Below are positions 1-9,401 of a stretch of 64,000 bases of DNA, piece by piece; position 1 is the stretch's first letter, and each line of letters begins with the position of its first letter. Source of the stretch: Bacillus sp. EAC (GTDB lineage Bacteria > Bacillota > Bacilli > Bacillales > Bacillaceae_G). The notes below the pieces were generated by a model. It searched no databases and was not told the DNA's origin. It saw nothing but the letters and a program-made list of their open reading frames with translations. The stretch spans positions 124,001-188,000 of the forward strand of contig NZ_NCSY01000006.1 of the NCBI RefSeq assembly GCF_002156875.1. Direction: 5' to 3'. The translations under genes were made by a program, and so were the position numbers.

Positions 1-1667
1 CTAAAACGTAATTCACTACGCTCTTCACTCATTGGTAATGATAAGCGCACAGGCTCAGCATCTCCAGATTCCAGAGCAAATCGTTTTACCTTACTATTAC
101 TTGTTAAAGAATAAGTAACTGCTTCAAAAAGTCCTGTATGTTGTAAAAATTGACGTATTTTTCTACGTTTTGCTTGATATGGAGTTAATTGTCCACGGCT
201 AGCAACACCAGTTGGTAGAGTAGCTGGAATATGATCGTATCCATATAATCTTCCTACTTCTTCTACCAAATCTTCTTCAATTGAAATATCTCCACGACGA
301 CTTGGTACAGTTACAGTGAATACCTCTCCGTCTTGTATTGCTTCTAAGCGTAAGCGACGGAATATATCTTTTACAGTTGCAGCATCAATAGATGTGCCAA
401 GTACACCATTTATTTTAGTTACAGAAACAGAAACAGTTTTAACTTCATCTGCTAAGTGATCAGCAATTACTATGCCATCTACGATAGTCCCACCAGCAAG
501 TTCTGCCATTAACTCGGCAGCACGTTCTGAAGATGGGAACGTACGAGATGCATCGATACCTTTTTCAAAACGAGCACTTGATTCACTACGCAAACCTAAA
601 TCTTTTGATGTTTGACGAACACTTTGACCTCTAAAAACAGCTGATTCAATTAATACATCTACCGTTTCTTCATCTACTTCCGTATTTTGACCACCCATTA
701 CTCCTGCAATCGCAACAGCTTCTTTTTCTGTCGAAATAACTAAATGATGTGGCTGTAATGATCTTTCTTCACCATCTAATGTAACAATTGTTTCATTCTC
801 ATTAGCTTGGCGAACGATAATTTGCTTACTATTTAATTTATGATAATCAAAAGCATGAAGTGGTTGACCATATTCAATTAAAATATAATTCGTAATATCA
901 ACAACATTATTAATTGGACGAATCCCTGCACTCATTAAACGTGCTTGCATCCAAAGTGGAGAAGGTCCAATTTTCACACCTTTTACTAATTTTGCGCTAT
1001 AGTAAGGAGCATCTTCTTTCGATTTTACTGAAACAGAAACATAATCAGCAGTTGAAGTGGAATCAGCTTTTACTGATGGTAGTTTTACTTCACGATCTAA
1101 AATGGCAGCTACTTCGTACGCTACTCCAATCATGTTTAAACAATCTGCACGATTTGGTGTTAGACCTAATTCCAATACAGCATCGTCGCGATGTAAAACC
1201 TCTAAAGCGTCCGCTCCTACTTCAGCATCATTCGGTAATACAAAGATACCATTAGAGAATTCTTTTGCGACTACCTTACCTTCAATTCCTAGTTCTTGAA
1301 GTGAACAAATCATTCCTTCAGATACTTCACCACGTAATTTAGCCTTCTTAATTTTAAAATTACCTGGTAATACAGCTCCTACTTTTGCTACGATGACTTT
1401 TTGACCTTTCGCAACATTAGGTGCTCCACAAATAATTTGTACAGGTTGTTCCTCTCCAACATCAACTGTACATTTTGATAATTTATCAGCCTCAGGATGT
1501 TGTTCGCGTTCCATTACATAACCTACTACAACATTTTTGATTCCTTCAGAAAGATTATTTACCCCTTCAACCTCAATACCTGCTTTTGTTATTAATTTCG
1601 CAAGTTCTTCAGGTGTAACACCACTTAAATCAACGTATTCTTGTAACCATTTAGTTGATACAAACAT
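1..1667 (-). CDS. pheT: Phenylalanine-tRNA ligase beta subunit, partial (3' end outside window)
   Basis: Beta subunit of the heterotetrameric phenylalanyl-tRNA synthetase, cytoplasmic; it binds tRNA and edits mischarged Tyr-tRNA while PheS does the catalysis. I translated it from the ATG at 1667, behind a GGAGGGG ribosome site. It stays open through 555 codons to the left edge; the family is about 800 residues long, so roughly the last third is missing. Visible parts are the N-terminal start ([14 protein letters not shown]), the EMAP-like tRNA-binding domain (about residues 40-150, with QIICGAPNV), and the B3/B4 editing region followed by B5. It follows pheS with a gap of 18 bases and is surely co-transcribed with it under the T-box. 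Confidence 0.95.
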   Translation of the reverse strand, partial: MFVSTKWLQEYVDLSGVTPEELAKLITKAGIEVEGVNNLSEGIKNVVVGYVMEREQHPEADKLSKCTVDVGEEQPVQIICGAPNVAKGQKVIVAKVGAVLPGNFKIKKAKLRGEVSEGMICSLQELGIEGKVVAKEFSNGIFVLPNDAEVGADALEVLHRDDAVLELGLTPNRADCLNMIGVAYEVAAILDREVKLPSVKADSTSTADYVSVSVKSKEDAPYYSAKLVKGVKIGPSPLWMQARLMSAGIRPINNVVDITNYILIEYGQPLHAFDYHKLNSKQIIVRQANENETIVTLDGEERSLQPHHLVISTEKEAVAIAGVMGGQNTEVDEETVDVLIESAVFRGQSVRQTSKDLGLRSESSARFEKGIDASRTFPSSERAAELMAELAGGTIVDGIVIADHLADEVKTVSVSVTKINGVLGTSIDAATVKDIFRRLRLEAIQDGEVFTVTVPSRRGDISIEEDLVEEVGRLYGYDHIPATLPTGVASRGQLTPYQAKRRKIRQFLQHTGLFEAVTYSLTSNSKVKRFALESGDAEPVRLSLPMSEERSELRF

Positions 1668-1685
1668 GTTTTGTCCCCTCCTACC

Positions 1686-2720
1686 TTACATTTGTTGGAA
1701 TTGCTTTAAGAATCGAATATCGTTCGTATAGAAATGACGGATATCATCAATACCATATTTTAATAATGCGATACGTTCTGGTCCCATACCGAAAGCAAAA
1801 CCTTGAACTTCTTTTGGATTATAACCTGCCATTTCAAGTACATTTGGATGAACCATTCCAGCACCTAAAATTTCAATCCAGCCAGTTTGCTTACACATAT
1901 TACAGCCTTTTCCACCACATTTCATACAAGAAATGTCCATCTCTACTGATGGCTCAGTGAAAGGGAAGAAACTTGGACGTAATCGAATTTCACGATCTTC
2001 ACCAAACATCTTTTTCGCAAAAAGTTGTAATGTCCCTTTTAAATCACTCATTGAAATGTTTTCACCAATTACTAATCCTTCAATTTGCATAAATTGGTGT
2101 GAATGCGTTGCATCATCATCGTCTCGACGGTACACTTTACCAGGACAAATAATTTTTATTGGACCTTTTTCAACATTTGCTTCCATCGTTCTAGCTTGCA
2201 CTGGAGAAGTATGAGTTCTCATTAATGTTTCTTCTGTTATATAAAATGAATCCTGCATATCACGTGCCGGATGACCTTTTGGTAAATTTAATGCTTCGAA
2301 ATTGTAATAGTCTTTTTCAACTTCTGGACCTTCAGCAATTTCATAACCCATTCCAATAAATAGGTCCTCGATTTCTTGAATAACTGCTCTTAAAGGATGT
2401 ACACCACCAGAGCCAACTGGACGACCAGGAAGGGTAACGTCAATGCTTTCACTTTCTAATTTTTCGTTAATAGCATTTTGCTCTAGTAAAACTTGCTTCG
2501 CTTCAAGTTTTTCTTGGATCGCTGCACGTACTTCATTTGCAACTGCTCCCATTTTTGGACGCTCTTCAGGAGACAAATCCTTCATTGCTTTCATTGCCTC
2601 AGTAATCGGACCTTTTTTTCCAAGATAAGCAATTCGTACTTCATTTAATGCTTTTAAATCTTGTGCTTCTTCAATTTGCTTAATTGCTTCTTCTTGTAAA
2701 GAAACTAAACGCTCTTGCAT
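1686..2720 (-). CDS. pheS: Phenylalanine-tRNA ligase alpha subunit
   Basis: Catalytic alpha subunit of class II phenylalanyl-tRNA synthetase (344 aa, usual length). It has an N-terminal coiled-coil tRNA-binding arm (about 1-90), then the class II aminoacylation core with [12 protein letters not shown] near 150-160, the motif 2 region around [14 protein letters not shown] (197-210) and motif 3 [14 protein letters not shown] near 311-324. Four cysteines at 265, 268, 273 and 276 form the CxxC...CxxC knuckle found in this subunit in Gram-positive bacteria. The ATG follows GGAGGATTATTC. It is first in the pheS-pheT operon and is regulated by the T-box leader upstream. Confidence 0.97.
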   Translation of the reverse strand: MQERLVSLQEEAIKQIEEAQDLKALNEVRIAYLGKKGPITEAMKAMKDLSPEERPKMGAVANEVRAAIQEKLEAKQVLLEQNAINEKLESESIDVTLPGRPVGSGGVHPLRAVIQEIEDLFIGMGYEIAEGPEVEKDYYNFEALNLPKGHPARDMQDSFYITEETLMRTHTSPVQARTMEANVEKGPIKIICPGKVYRRDDDDATHSHQFMQIEGLVIGENISMSDLKGTLQLFAKKMFGEDREIRLRPSFFPFTEPSVEMDISCMKCGGKGCNMCKQTGWIEILGAGMVHPNVLEMAGYNPKEVQGFAFGMGPERIALLKYGIDDIRHFYTNDIRFLKQFQQM

Positions 2721-2763
2721 GAATAATCCTCCTAATCATTTTTCAATTTTTTTAATTTTAAAC

Positions 2764-3053
2764 ATAAAAAAACCTCGCTCCCAAAAAGGGACGAGGATTG
2801 ATCGCGGTACCACCCTAATTAACAGTTAATAATTGCAAACACAAAGTAACTGCTCACTTCATTCATATAACGATCTACTTAGATAGACCGAGTCGCCTTT
2901 ACATTATAAAAATGGTCCCGGCGCTAGCTCAAGAGGTGAATTCAATTTGATCTTCTATAAAAGTGCTTTCAGTCTACGACACTTTCTCCCTAAATAGAGA
3001 TTTAAATTTACTATTCTCTATCAATGCTTTTATGTATTAAATTTTCTTAACTT
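2764..3053 (-). promoter_or_regulatory. T-box leader, tRNA-Phe specific, controlling pheST
   Basis: The 5' leader of pheS carries the T-box motif AGGGTGGTACCGCGAT on the minus strand (2801-2816). A terminator follows directly (CCTCGTCCC / GGGAGCGAGG plus a T-run, 2764-2796). In the specifier region GAATTCACC is seen, with TTC, a phenylalanine codon, at 2940-2938. Uncharged tRNA-Phe is expected to pair with TTC and the T-box bulge and favour the antiterminator. Specifier, T-box and terminator stand in the normal order, so the element looks intact. Confidence 0.93.
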
Positions 3054-3082
3054 ATTATAGTGATATTTTCTAATTAATGCAA
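3054..3082 (-). promoter_or_regulatory. SigA-type promoter of the T-box/pheST transcript
   Basis: Reading the minus strand: TTGCAT (3082-3077), a 17-base spacer, then TATAAT (3059-3054). It lies just upstream of the T-box leader. Confidence 0.75.
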
Positions 3083-3167
3083 CTGCTCTTCAACTATATT
3101 TTTAAAAGAATTTAATGATTCAAAAATTGGTGCTAAATATTCATATCATTTTCTAAATTGACGTAGC

Positions 3168-3917
3168 CTATAAACTGTACATTAAAATTCCAGCTGCTAT
3201 ACCCACATTTAATGATTCAGCTTTTCCATAAATGGGAATGTAAAGATTTTCATCTGTTTCAGAAAGGAGTTTTGAATTAACACCTTTTCCTTCGTTTCCA
3301 ACAATAATGGCAAAACGAGATGAGACGCTAACTTCATTAAACGGTTTTGCATTTTGAAGTGAAGTTCCGTATACTTTCATTCCTTTTTCCTTCAAGTTTA
3401 TAATTGTTTCACCTAGATCTCCGCGTACGATTGGTAAATGGAATAAAGATCCTTGTGTTGAACGAATCGTTTTTGAATTATATAAATCGCTTGTACCAGT
3501 TCCTAAAACAACTGCATCATAGCCAGCAGCATCAGCAGTTCTAATCATCGTCCCGACATTACCTGGATCTTGAACCTCATCAATTAGTAATATTTTCGAA
3601 GTTTTTTCAAAATCTACTCTAACAAATGAGAATTCAATAATCGCATAAATACCTTGAGTTGTCTCTGTTTCGCTTAACTCTTTACTAACTTCTTTTGAAA
3701 TATAAGTAATCTCAAAAGATCCTGTTGAAAAGTTTGATGGCATATCAATTTCTTCACAAATTAGTAAATGGAGAATAGGGGCATCATGTTTAATTGCCTC
3801 CTCAACTAAATGAAATCCTTCTACTATAAATTGTTTTGCTTTATCTCGACCTTTTTTTGTATGTAGCTTTTTCCAAGCTTTTACAGAAGTATTTTGTATG
3901 GAATCAATTTGTTTCAT
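3168..3917 (-). CDS. ysgA: TrmH/SpoU-family RNA 2'-O-methyltransferase (YsgA-like)
   Basis: SAM-dependent RNA ribose methyltransferase of the SPOUT class; the exact modified nucleotide (rRNA or tRNA) cannot be told from sequence. It is 249 aa. The N-terminal substrate-binding domain (about 1-95) includes a conserved region, KQFIVEGFHLVEEA. The C-terminal trefoil-knot domain carries the three family motifs: DEVQDPGNVGTMIRTADAAG, IVGNEGKGV and IPIYGKAESLNVGIAAGIL near the end. The last two bind SAM. The ATG at 3917 follows AAAGGAATTTTC. It lies between pheS and sspI, as in B. subtilis. Confidence 0.9.
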   Translation of the reverse strand: MKQIDSIQNTSVKAWKKLHTKKGRDKAKQFIVEGFHLVEEAIKHDAPILHLLICEEIDMPSNFSTGSFEITYISKEVSKELSETETTQGIYAIIEFSFVRVDFEKTSKILLIDEVQDPGNVGTMIRTADAAGYDAVVLGTGTSDLYNSKTIRSTQGSLFHLPIVRGDLGETIINLKEKGMKVYGTSLQNAKPFNEVSVSSRFAIIVGNEGKGVNSKLLSETDENLYIPIYGKAESLNVGIAAGILMYSL

Positions 3918-3939
3918 GAAAATTCCTTTACCTTTCTAC

Positions 3940-3968
3940 GTATATCTTACCGTTAATAATACATAAAT
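3940..3968 (+). promoter_or_regulatory. Possible forespore (SigF/SigG-type) promoter of sspI
   Basis: GTATA (3940-3944) and CATAAAT (3962-3968) stand 17 bases apart, about 55 bases before the sspI start. The -35 fits the GHATR pattern; the -10 deviates from CATNNTA in its last bases. The expectation comes from sspI being a forespore gene. Weak evidence. Confidence 0.3.
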
Positions 3969-4021
3969 TTGTTTCTGTTTACAAATACTACATAAAGCTT
4001 AATATGAAAGGAGAATTCAAA

Positions 4022-4231
4022 ATGAATTTTAACATTCGCGGTGCAGTTCTTCACAATATTACTGGGAATAATAGTGATCAATTAGAGGCAACAATCGTTG
4101 ACGCCATTCAAAGTGGTGAAGAAAAAGTTTTACCAGGTTTAGGAGTCCTTTTAGAAGTTTTCTGGAGTCATGCTTCTGAAGAACAAAAGCATGCATTATT
4201 AGCAGTTCTAGAAAATGGAGTAAAGGGTTAA
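4022..4231 (+). CDS. sspI: Small acid-soluble spore protein SspI
   Basis: Minor spore core protein (69 aa) made in the forespore. It matches the SspI family throughout: [28 protein letters not shown] is nearly invariant in the family. An in-frame ATG lies at 4004, but the one at 4022 has the better-placed ribosome site (AAAGGAGAATTCAAA) and matches the usual start ([10 protein letters not shown]). It is monocistronic, convergent with opuA, and followed by a strong terminator. A SigF/SigG promoter is expected upstream; a weak candidate is listed separately. Confidence 0.95.
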   Translation: MNFNIRGAVLHNITGNNSDQLEATIVDAIQSGEEKVLPGLGVLLEVFWSHASEEQKHALLAVLENGVKG

Positions 4232-4260
4232 AACAAAGTGCATATGCACTTTGTTTTAAC
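4229..4260 (+). terminator. Bidirectional terminator between sspI and opuABC
   Basis: Perfect inverted repeat around GTGCATATGCAC, with arms AAAACAAAGTGCA and TGCACTTTGTTTT. The T-rich right flank suits sspI; the A-rich left flank suits the minus strand. Confidence 0.85.
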
Positions 4261-4294
4261 CCTTTACATCTTTTCAGATATGACAATACAGACT

Positions 4295-6034
4295 TTATTT
4301 TTGCTTATTCTTCAGGTCTTCAATCGAATCGATATCCATGTACTCAGGAACCGTTAATCCCAATTTAGTACCTTTTAAATTTGGTCCAAGATCGACCAAT
4401 TTATTTTTATATTCTTTAATATAATCAAAGTGTGTAGTTGGAAGCCATGCAGCTACTAATGCATCTGCACTTCCATTGGCTACTCCTGCAAACATAGGAC
4501 CTGCTTCGACTTGTTTTATTGTTACGTCATAACCTTGATTTTTCAAGACAGTTCCAATCACATTTGTACTAGCAATTTCTGACTCCCATGCCACATAGAC
4601 GAGACTAATTTTTTCGTTTTTCCCATGTGGTACTCCATTCGTCCATTTTGATACAATATCCTGATGTTTTTTCACCCAATTCTCAGCTGCTTTCTGTGGC
4701 TTCATTCCTCCCTGGATATCTACCATCACTTCTTCCATATCAGATGGTTTCCAATAGAATTGGTCAAGAACCTTATATGCTCCTGGATTTTCTTCTTTTA
4801 ATCCTTGTCTGACCATTGTGTGGATTGATTCATCTTTACCGAATGAACCTTTTGGATCTTCTAAATACTTCAGCTTATATTTCGAAAACATCCAATGAGG
4901 AGTCCACCCTGTGACAATGATTGGTTCTTTTCTTTCATATGCTTTTTTCAATTCTGCAGTCATAGCTGCAGAAGAACCTTCTTTTAAGGTCCAGCCCTTC
5001 AAATCATAATCAACCATAGCCTTTTCTGTTGCTTTCATCAGACCTGCTCCAGGGTCAATACCTGTGATTTCATAATTTACCGAATCACCAACATTGTTTG
5101 AAATGCCATTTTCAGCTTTGTTCCCTGTAAAAGCAACTCCGATAATAGATATGGTTAGGATTAGTGAAAATAATCCATATACGTATTTTTTAGTAACTAT
5201 TTTCCCATAGGCAGGTTTAAGTAAATTTTGGGAAATTCTGTCCAAGATAATCGCAATGATGACGATCGATAGACCAGCTTCGAAACCTTCCCCAACCTTA
5301 ATTTGTGTAACTGCACGGTACACTTCTGCACCTAAACCAGGTGCACCCACTAATGAGGAGATAACAACCATCGATAAAGACAGCATGATACTTTGATTGA
5401 TACCGGCTAATATAGTAGGCGCAGCAAGTGGTAACTGTACCTTAAATAGCTTTTGCCATGTTGTTGATCCAAAAGCATTTGAAGCTTCAATCAATTCCTT
5501 TGGCACTTCTCGAATACCTAGATTTGTCAGCCTAATCGTTGGTGGAACAGCGAAAATAACGGACGCTAAAATTCCAGGAACAACACCGATTCCAAAAAAG
5601 AGAATTGATGGGATAAGGTATACAAATGCCGGCATTGTTTGCATGAAATCAAGAACAGGAGAAATAACCTGTTTTACTCCTTCTTTTTGAGAAGCCCAGA
5701 TTCCTATTGGGATACCTATTACAACTGTTATGACAACAGACGAAATAATTAACGCCATTGACTCAATTGTTGCATCCCAAAGGCCAAGATTATTTATTAA
5801 CAACAAGCCGATCAATGTAAATAGACCAACAGTCCATCGACTTGTATAACATGCGATTATTGTAATCAATAAAATTAGAACTATGGAAGGACCGAGTCCT
5901 AATACCTTGACAAGGATTTCCAAAATGGTTTCGGTGATGTTTGTAACTGCACTGAAAAAAGGATTGAAATATTTGATAATCCAATCAACGATTAAATCAA
6001 TCCATTCAGCTAAAGGTAATTTTTCCATACCCAT
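4295..6034 (-). CDS. opuABC: Glycine betaine ABC transporter, permease fused to substrate-binding protein (OpuABC)
   Basis: Membrane permease and extracellular receptor of the osmoprotectant importer OpuA in one chain (579 aa). Residues about 1-300 are a BPD-type inner-membrane domain with several hydrophobic helices and the EAA loop (EVPKELIEASNAFGSTTWQKLFKVQLP) that docks on the ATPase. A further helix near 285-305 tethers an OpuAC-type binding domain (about 315-579, beginning NYEITGIDPGAG, with GWTPHWMF). In B. subtilis these are separate opuAB and opuAC genes; a fusion is known in Lactococcus and some other Firmicutes. The ATG follows the opuAA stop codon with no intervening base, so translation is likely coupled. 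Expected to import glycine betaine under salt stress. Confidence 0.93.
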   Translation of the reverse strand: MGMEKLPLAEWIDLIVDWIIKYFNPFFSAVTNITETILEILVKVLGLGPSIVLILLITIIACYTSRWTVGLFTLIGLLLINNLGLWDATIESMALIISSVVITVVIGIPIGIWASQKEGVKQVISPVLDFMQTMPAFVYLIPSILFFGIGVVPGILASVIFAVPPTIRLTNLGIREVPKELIEASNAFGSTTWQKLFKVQLPLAAPTILAGINQSIMLSLSMVVISSLVGAPGLGAEVYRAVTQIKVGEGFEAGLSIVIIAIILDRISQNLLKPAYGKIVTKKYVYGLFSLILTISIIGVAFTGNKAENGISNNVGDSVNYEITGIDPGAGLMKATEKAMVDYDLKGWTLKEGSSAAMTAELKKAYERKEPIIVTGWTPHWMFSKYKLKYLEDPKGSFGKDESIHTMVRQGLKEENPGAYKVLDQFYWKPSDMEEVMVDIQGGMKPQKAAENWVKKHQDIVSKWTNGVPHGKNEKISLVYVAWESEIASTNVIGTVLKNQGYDVTIKQVEAGPMFAGVANGSADALVAAWLPTTHFDYIKEYKNKLVDLGPNLKGTKLGLTVPEYMDIDSIEDLKNKQK

Positions 6035-7237
6035 TTAACCTCCTTTTATGTTTAAATCGTCTTTTTTACCCGCAAGCGCTCCAATTACGGCCCCACGGAT
6101 AATGACACCTTTTAATCTATTTTCATTATCTACAACTGCAAGCGGAAGAACAGAAGTTGCAAGTGCTTCTATTACATCAGTTAGCAATGTCTCCTCAGAA
6201 ACCGCTACAATATTTTTTTGCATGGCTTCTTCAACTGTTTGGTTTTCCCTAAGAGCAATCGAAGCATCATCCGCTGTAATTGCCCCAAGCAATTTTTGTC
6301 TACGATCGACAACAAAAATACTAGAATATCCTTGATCTCTCATTATTTGTAGCGCCACCCTTGGACCGCGATCTGGGGTAATTCTTTCAGCACGCTTTTG
6401 AACATTCGCTGCCGTTAAAACTTTTGATAGGTCTACATCCTCTACAAATCGTTCTACATATTCATTAGCGGGATTAACCATTATTTCTTCCGGTGATCCG
6501 ATTTGAATAATATTGCCGTCTTTCATAAGTGCAATTCTGTCACCGATTCGCAAAGCTTCATCAAGGTCATGCGTTATAAATATAATCGTTTTTTTCAATG
6601 TTTCTTGTAATTCTAAAAGTTCATTCTGCATATCCTTACGAATTAATGGATCTAGTGCACTGAAAGCTTCATCCATTAGTAATATATCTGTGTCACTTGT
6701 AAGAGCCCTTGCAAGACCTACCCGTTGCTGCATTCCACCACTTAACTGTGACGGAAATTGGTTCTCATACCCTTTTAATCCGACAATCTCTAACGATTGC
6801 AAAGCTTTTTCTCTTCTATTAGAAGGAGGAATATCTTGAATTTCAAGACTATATTCCGTATTTTCAAGAACAGTCTTATGGGGGAAAAGAGCGAAATTTT
6901 GGAATACCATACTTATTTTCTTCCTTCTCACATTTCTTAACTTTTGTGAGTTCATTTTCACAATATCTTCATCATCTATTAATATTTGACCTGTGGTCGG
7001 TTCGATTAATCTATTCAGCATTCGAATTAATGTTGATTTACCACTGCCCGAAAGTCCCATAACAACAAAAATTTCCCCAGGATAAATCTCAAAACTAGCA
7101 TCATTCACACCAATTGTAGCTCCTGATTGCTCTAAAATTTCTTTTTTTGAAAATCCTTTCTCAAGCAATTTTATTGCGTTTTTTGGAGATTTCCCGAATA
7201 TCTTCGTTACATTTTTCACGACAACTTTTGATTTCAT
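6035..7237 (-). CDS. opuAA: Glycine betaine ABC transporter ATP-binding protein with CBS pair (OpuAA)
   Basis: Cytoplasmic ATPase powering OpuA (400 aa). The nucleotide-binding domain has Walker A GLSGSGKST (about 61-69), signature LSGGMQQRVGLARAL and Walker B ILLMDEAFSALD. It ends in two tandem CBS motifs (about 280-390), which in related OpuA proteins sense ionic strength or cyclic di-AMP. Two adjacent ATGs exist (7240 and 7237); the second is better spaced from GAGGTG and is used here. It is first in a two-gene operon behind a SigA-like promoter. Confidence 0.94.
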   Translation of the reverse strand: MKSKVVVKNVTKIFGKSPKNAIKLLEKGFSKKEILEQSGATIGVNDASFEIYPGEIFVVMGLSGSGKSTLIRMLNRLIEPTTGQILIDDEDIVKMNSQKLRNVRRKKISMVFQNFALFPHKTVLENTEYSLEIQDIPPSNRREKALQSLEIVGLKGYENQFPSQLSGGMQQRVGLARALTSDTDILLMDEAFSALDPLIRKDMQNELLELQETLKKTIIFITHDLDEALRIGDRIALMKDGNIIQIGSPEEIMVNPANEYVERFVEDVDLSKVLTAANVQKRAERITPDRGPRVALQIMRDQGYSSIFVVDRRQKLLGAITADDASIALRENQTVEEAMQKNIVAVSEETLLTDVIEALATSVLPLAVVDNENRLKGVIIRGAVIGALAGKKDDLNIKGG

Positions 7238-7297
7238 CATCTCACCTCAAAACTATTATTTTTTTGAATCTTACAACTAGCATTTCAGTTGGTATTA

Positions 7298-7327
7298 GTT
7301 ATAGTTCCGGCGCAAGTAATCTATCAA
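7298..7327 (-). promoter_or_regulatory. SigA-type promoter of opuA operon
   Basis: On the minus strand: TTGATA (7327-7322), 18-base spacer, TATAAC (7303-7298), about 60 bases before the opuAA start. Confidence 0.6.
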
Positions 7328-7799
7328 AATTGAACATTAAGAACTGTATTTTTAATTTGAGTCAAGGAAAAACGAAAGTAGCCAAGTACTATAAAAGATC
7401 TTGGCTACTCGTTATTCGACAATTATGAATGTTATTTACTACGTAAATAAATTCAATATCATTTTGAAGTTAATTTGGAGAAATTAAAAGAAGAAACTAT
7501 CCAAAGTCATTAAAAAAGACAAGTAGTCATTTCAAAAGTTCCATTTGATTTGTACTTATATCAAAAAGAAATAAGTTCGCACCAGAACGCATTGCTATAA
7601 CCAATCCCAACGTATTATCCACATCTTACTAAAAGTTGTAATACCATCGTAACAATAAAATGTGACGAAGATATGTCAGAACGATGTTAGACGTGCTACA
7701 TTATATTACAATTCATAAACTACCTATCTCTTAATGGAAGACATTTTCACTTTAACTCTAGATAATTCTCGAGTGAAACATGTAAATGAGTTTCCAACA
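7328..7799. other. Intergenic region upstream of opuA with one inverted repeat
   Basis: No convincing gene. It contains an inverted repeat GTAGCCAAG / CTTGGCTAC (7378-7408, 13-base loop) without a clear T-run. A stretch at about 7459-7596 reads protein-like on the plus strand but is interrupted by a stop, so it may be a gene relic. Confidence 0.4.
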
Positions 7800-7834
7800 A
7801 AAAAATCCCTCAAATGTCATTGAGGGATTTTCCA
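7800..7834 (-). terminator. Terminator of ysdC
   Basis: AAATCCCTCAA...TTGAGGGATTT hairpin, with a T-run on the minus strand just after the ysdC stop. Confidence 0.85.
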
Positions 7835-7835
7835 A

Positions 7836-8921
7836 TTAATTATAAGTTAATTTTTCAACTGTTTCTCGATCTAATCGTTTAATAACTTCTACAATCAGTT
7901 TTACTGTATTTTCATAATCATCACGGTGAAGTATACCAGAATGGGAATGAATATATCTCGTTGGGATTGTAATTGCTATTGCAGGAACACCTTTCATTGT
8001 AATATGCATTGCACCTGCATCTGTGCCACCACCTGGCATTGATTCATATTGATAAGGGATTCCACATTCTTCAGCCACATTTACGACAAATTCACGTAAA
8101 TCTTTATGTGAAACCATAGATGCATCGTATAAAACGATTTGTGGACCTTTACCTAACTTACCTTGTGCTTCTCTTTCAGAAACACCTGGCATATCTCCTG
8201 CTACACCTACATCTAATGCAAACCCAATATCAGGCTCAATTGCATATGTAGAAGTTTTAGCCCCACGAAGACCTACTTCTTCTTGAACAGTACCTACGCC
8301 AAAAACGATATTAGGATGAGGTTGATTTTGTAGTTGTTCTAAAACGTCGATTGCGACTGCGCAACCAATTCGATTATCCCAAGCTTTTGCTAGTAATAAT
8401 TTTTCATTTTTCATCGTTTGAAATTCAAAATATGGTACAACTTGATCACCTGGTCGTACACCAAATTCCATTGCTTCTTCTCGGCTTGAAGCACCGATGT
8501 CAATAAACATATCTTTTATATCAACTACTTTTCTTCTAGCCTCTGCACTCATAATATGTGGCGGTTTAGAACCGATAACTCCAACAACATTACCTTCTTT
8601 TGTCGAAATTGTAACACGTTGAGCCAGCATAACTTGTGACCACCAGCCACCTATTGTTTGAAAACGTAAGAATCCTTTATCATCTATTTGAGTTACCATA
8701 AATCCAACTTCATCAAGATGTCCGGCTACAAGTATTCTTGGACCATTTGCATCTCCAGTTTTAACTGCAATCAAACTTCCTAAATTATCCGTTGTAACTT
8801 GATCTGCAAGGGGTGCGATGTATTTTTTCATGACTTCACGGGGTTCATGCTCAAAACCGGCTACACCATTTGCATCTGTTAATTCTTTTAACATTTGTAA
8901 CTTAGCATCTAAAGTAGACAA
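7836..8921 (-). CDS. ysdC: M42-family metallopeptidase (YsdC, glutamyl aminopeptidase/endoglucanase-like)
   Basis: Cytoplasmic dinuclear-metal aminopeptidase of the M42 (TET/PepA) family, 361 aa. Metal-site motifs are visible: [34 protein letters not shown] (catalytic Glu pair), ALDVGVAGD and the C-terminal [11 protein letters not shown]. The substrate is not certain; family members trim N-terminal residues from peptides. An ATG at 8927 overlaps the ribosome site AAAGGATGG, so the TTG at 8921 is the likelier start and gives the length usual for YsdC. A strong terminator follows. Confidence 0.9.
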   Translation of the reverse strand: MSTLDAKLQMLKELTDANGVAGFEHEPREVMKKYIAPLADQVTTDNLGSLIAVKTGDANGPRILVAGHLDEVGFMVTQIDDKGFLRFQTIGGWWSQVMLAQRVTISTKEGNVVGVIGSKPPHIMSAEARRKVVDIKDMFIDIGASSREEAMEFGVRPGDQVVPYFEFQTMKNEKLLLAKAWDNRIGCAVAIDVLEQLQNQPHPNIVFGVGTVQEEVGLRGAKTSTYAIEPDIGFALDVGVAGDMPGVSEREAQGKLGKGPQIVLYDASMVSHKDLREFVVNVAEECGIPYQYESMPGGGTDAGAMHITMKGVPAIAITIPTRYIHSHSGILHRDDYENTVKLIVEVIKRLDRETVEKLTYN

Positions 8922-8927
8922 GGTCAT

Positions 8928-9333
8928 CCATCCTTTTATTTTTAAAGTTTATGTACAACTAATATTATACATTCACGTATTCCTTTTGACAAAATCTTAT
9001 GTAAATTTAATTATTATGCTCCTATATGGAGCTTAGTAGCTCTCCACTTATTGATGCTCGCTTTATAGTAGGATGTATCTCATTGCAATGCGCATGAGTG
9101 AGTCACACCTTTCCTACTGCTCCCGCAAGAGGCTCGCACCTTCCACTCCAATCATCTATTAGATCAATAGTTTGCATTATTAATCCCTTTAAAAAACAAC
9201 AATGTTAGAAAAACCTAAAATTAGTTTAAACTTTGAACACAAGGTGACTTGCTGATTAGTCGCATAAAATTCATAGGATTCTCATGAAATTAACAAATTA
9301 AGTTAAATAGAACTATTTTTTTAGGATTATTAT
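8928..9333. other. Gene-free region between ysdC and nos
   Basis: No gene seen. Most of 9034-9154 is a decayed copy of a structured repeat (listed separately). A short hairpin GCTCC/GGAGC stands at 9018-9032. The last 70 bases hold the nos promoter. Confidence 0.6.
9034..9154 (-). repeat. Decayed palindromic repeat, family II copy a
   Basis: Read on the minus strand it begins ATTGGAGTGGAAGGTGCGAG and ends with an AAGCGAGCATC segment followed by AGTGG. It contains nested arms GTAGGA/TCCTAC and CTCAT/ATGAG. The layout resembles the dispersed 120-150 base palindromic repeats common in Bacillaceae intergenic regions; I cannot give it a formal name. Copies b to d elsewhere in the window share the ends. 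Confidence 0.6.
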
Positions 9334-9362
9334 TTGAAGCAATGTGTAAATAAGCTTACAAT
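9334..9362 (+). promoter_or_regulatory. SigA-type promoter of nos
   Basis: TTGAAG (9334-9339), 17-base spacer, TACAAT (9357-9362), about 40 bases before the nos start. Confidence 0.6.
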
Positions 9363-9401
9363 GTAAAAGTACAATTTTAAATATTTCGTTTGGAGATCAT
9401 A

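Noticed and set aside
914-1299. Two overlapping plus-strand frames inside pheT
   Set aside because: Antisense shadows of the pheT coding strand, with no recognisable protein.
5397-5690. 97-codon plus-strand frame opposite opuABC
   Set aside because: Mirror frame of a conserved membrane protein gene.
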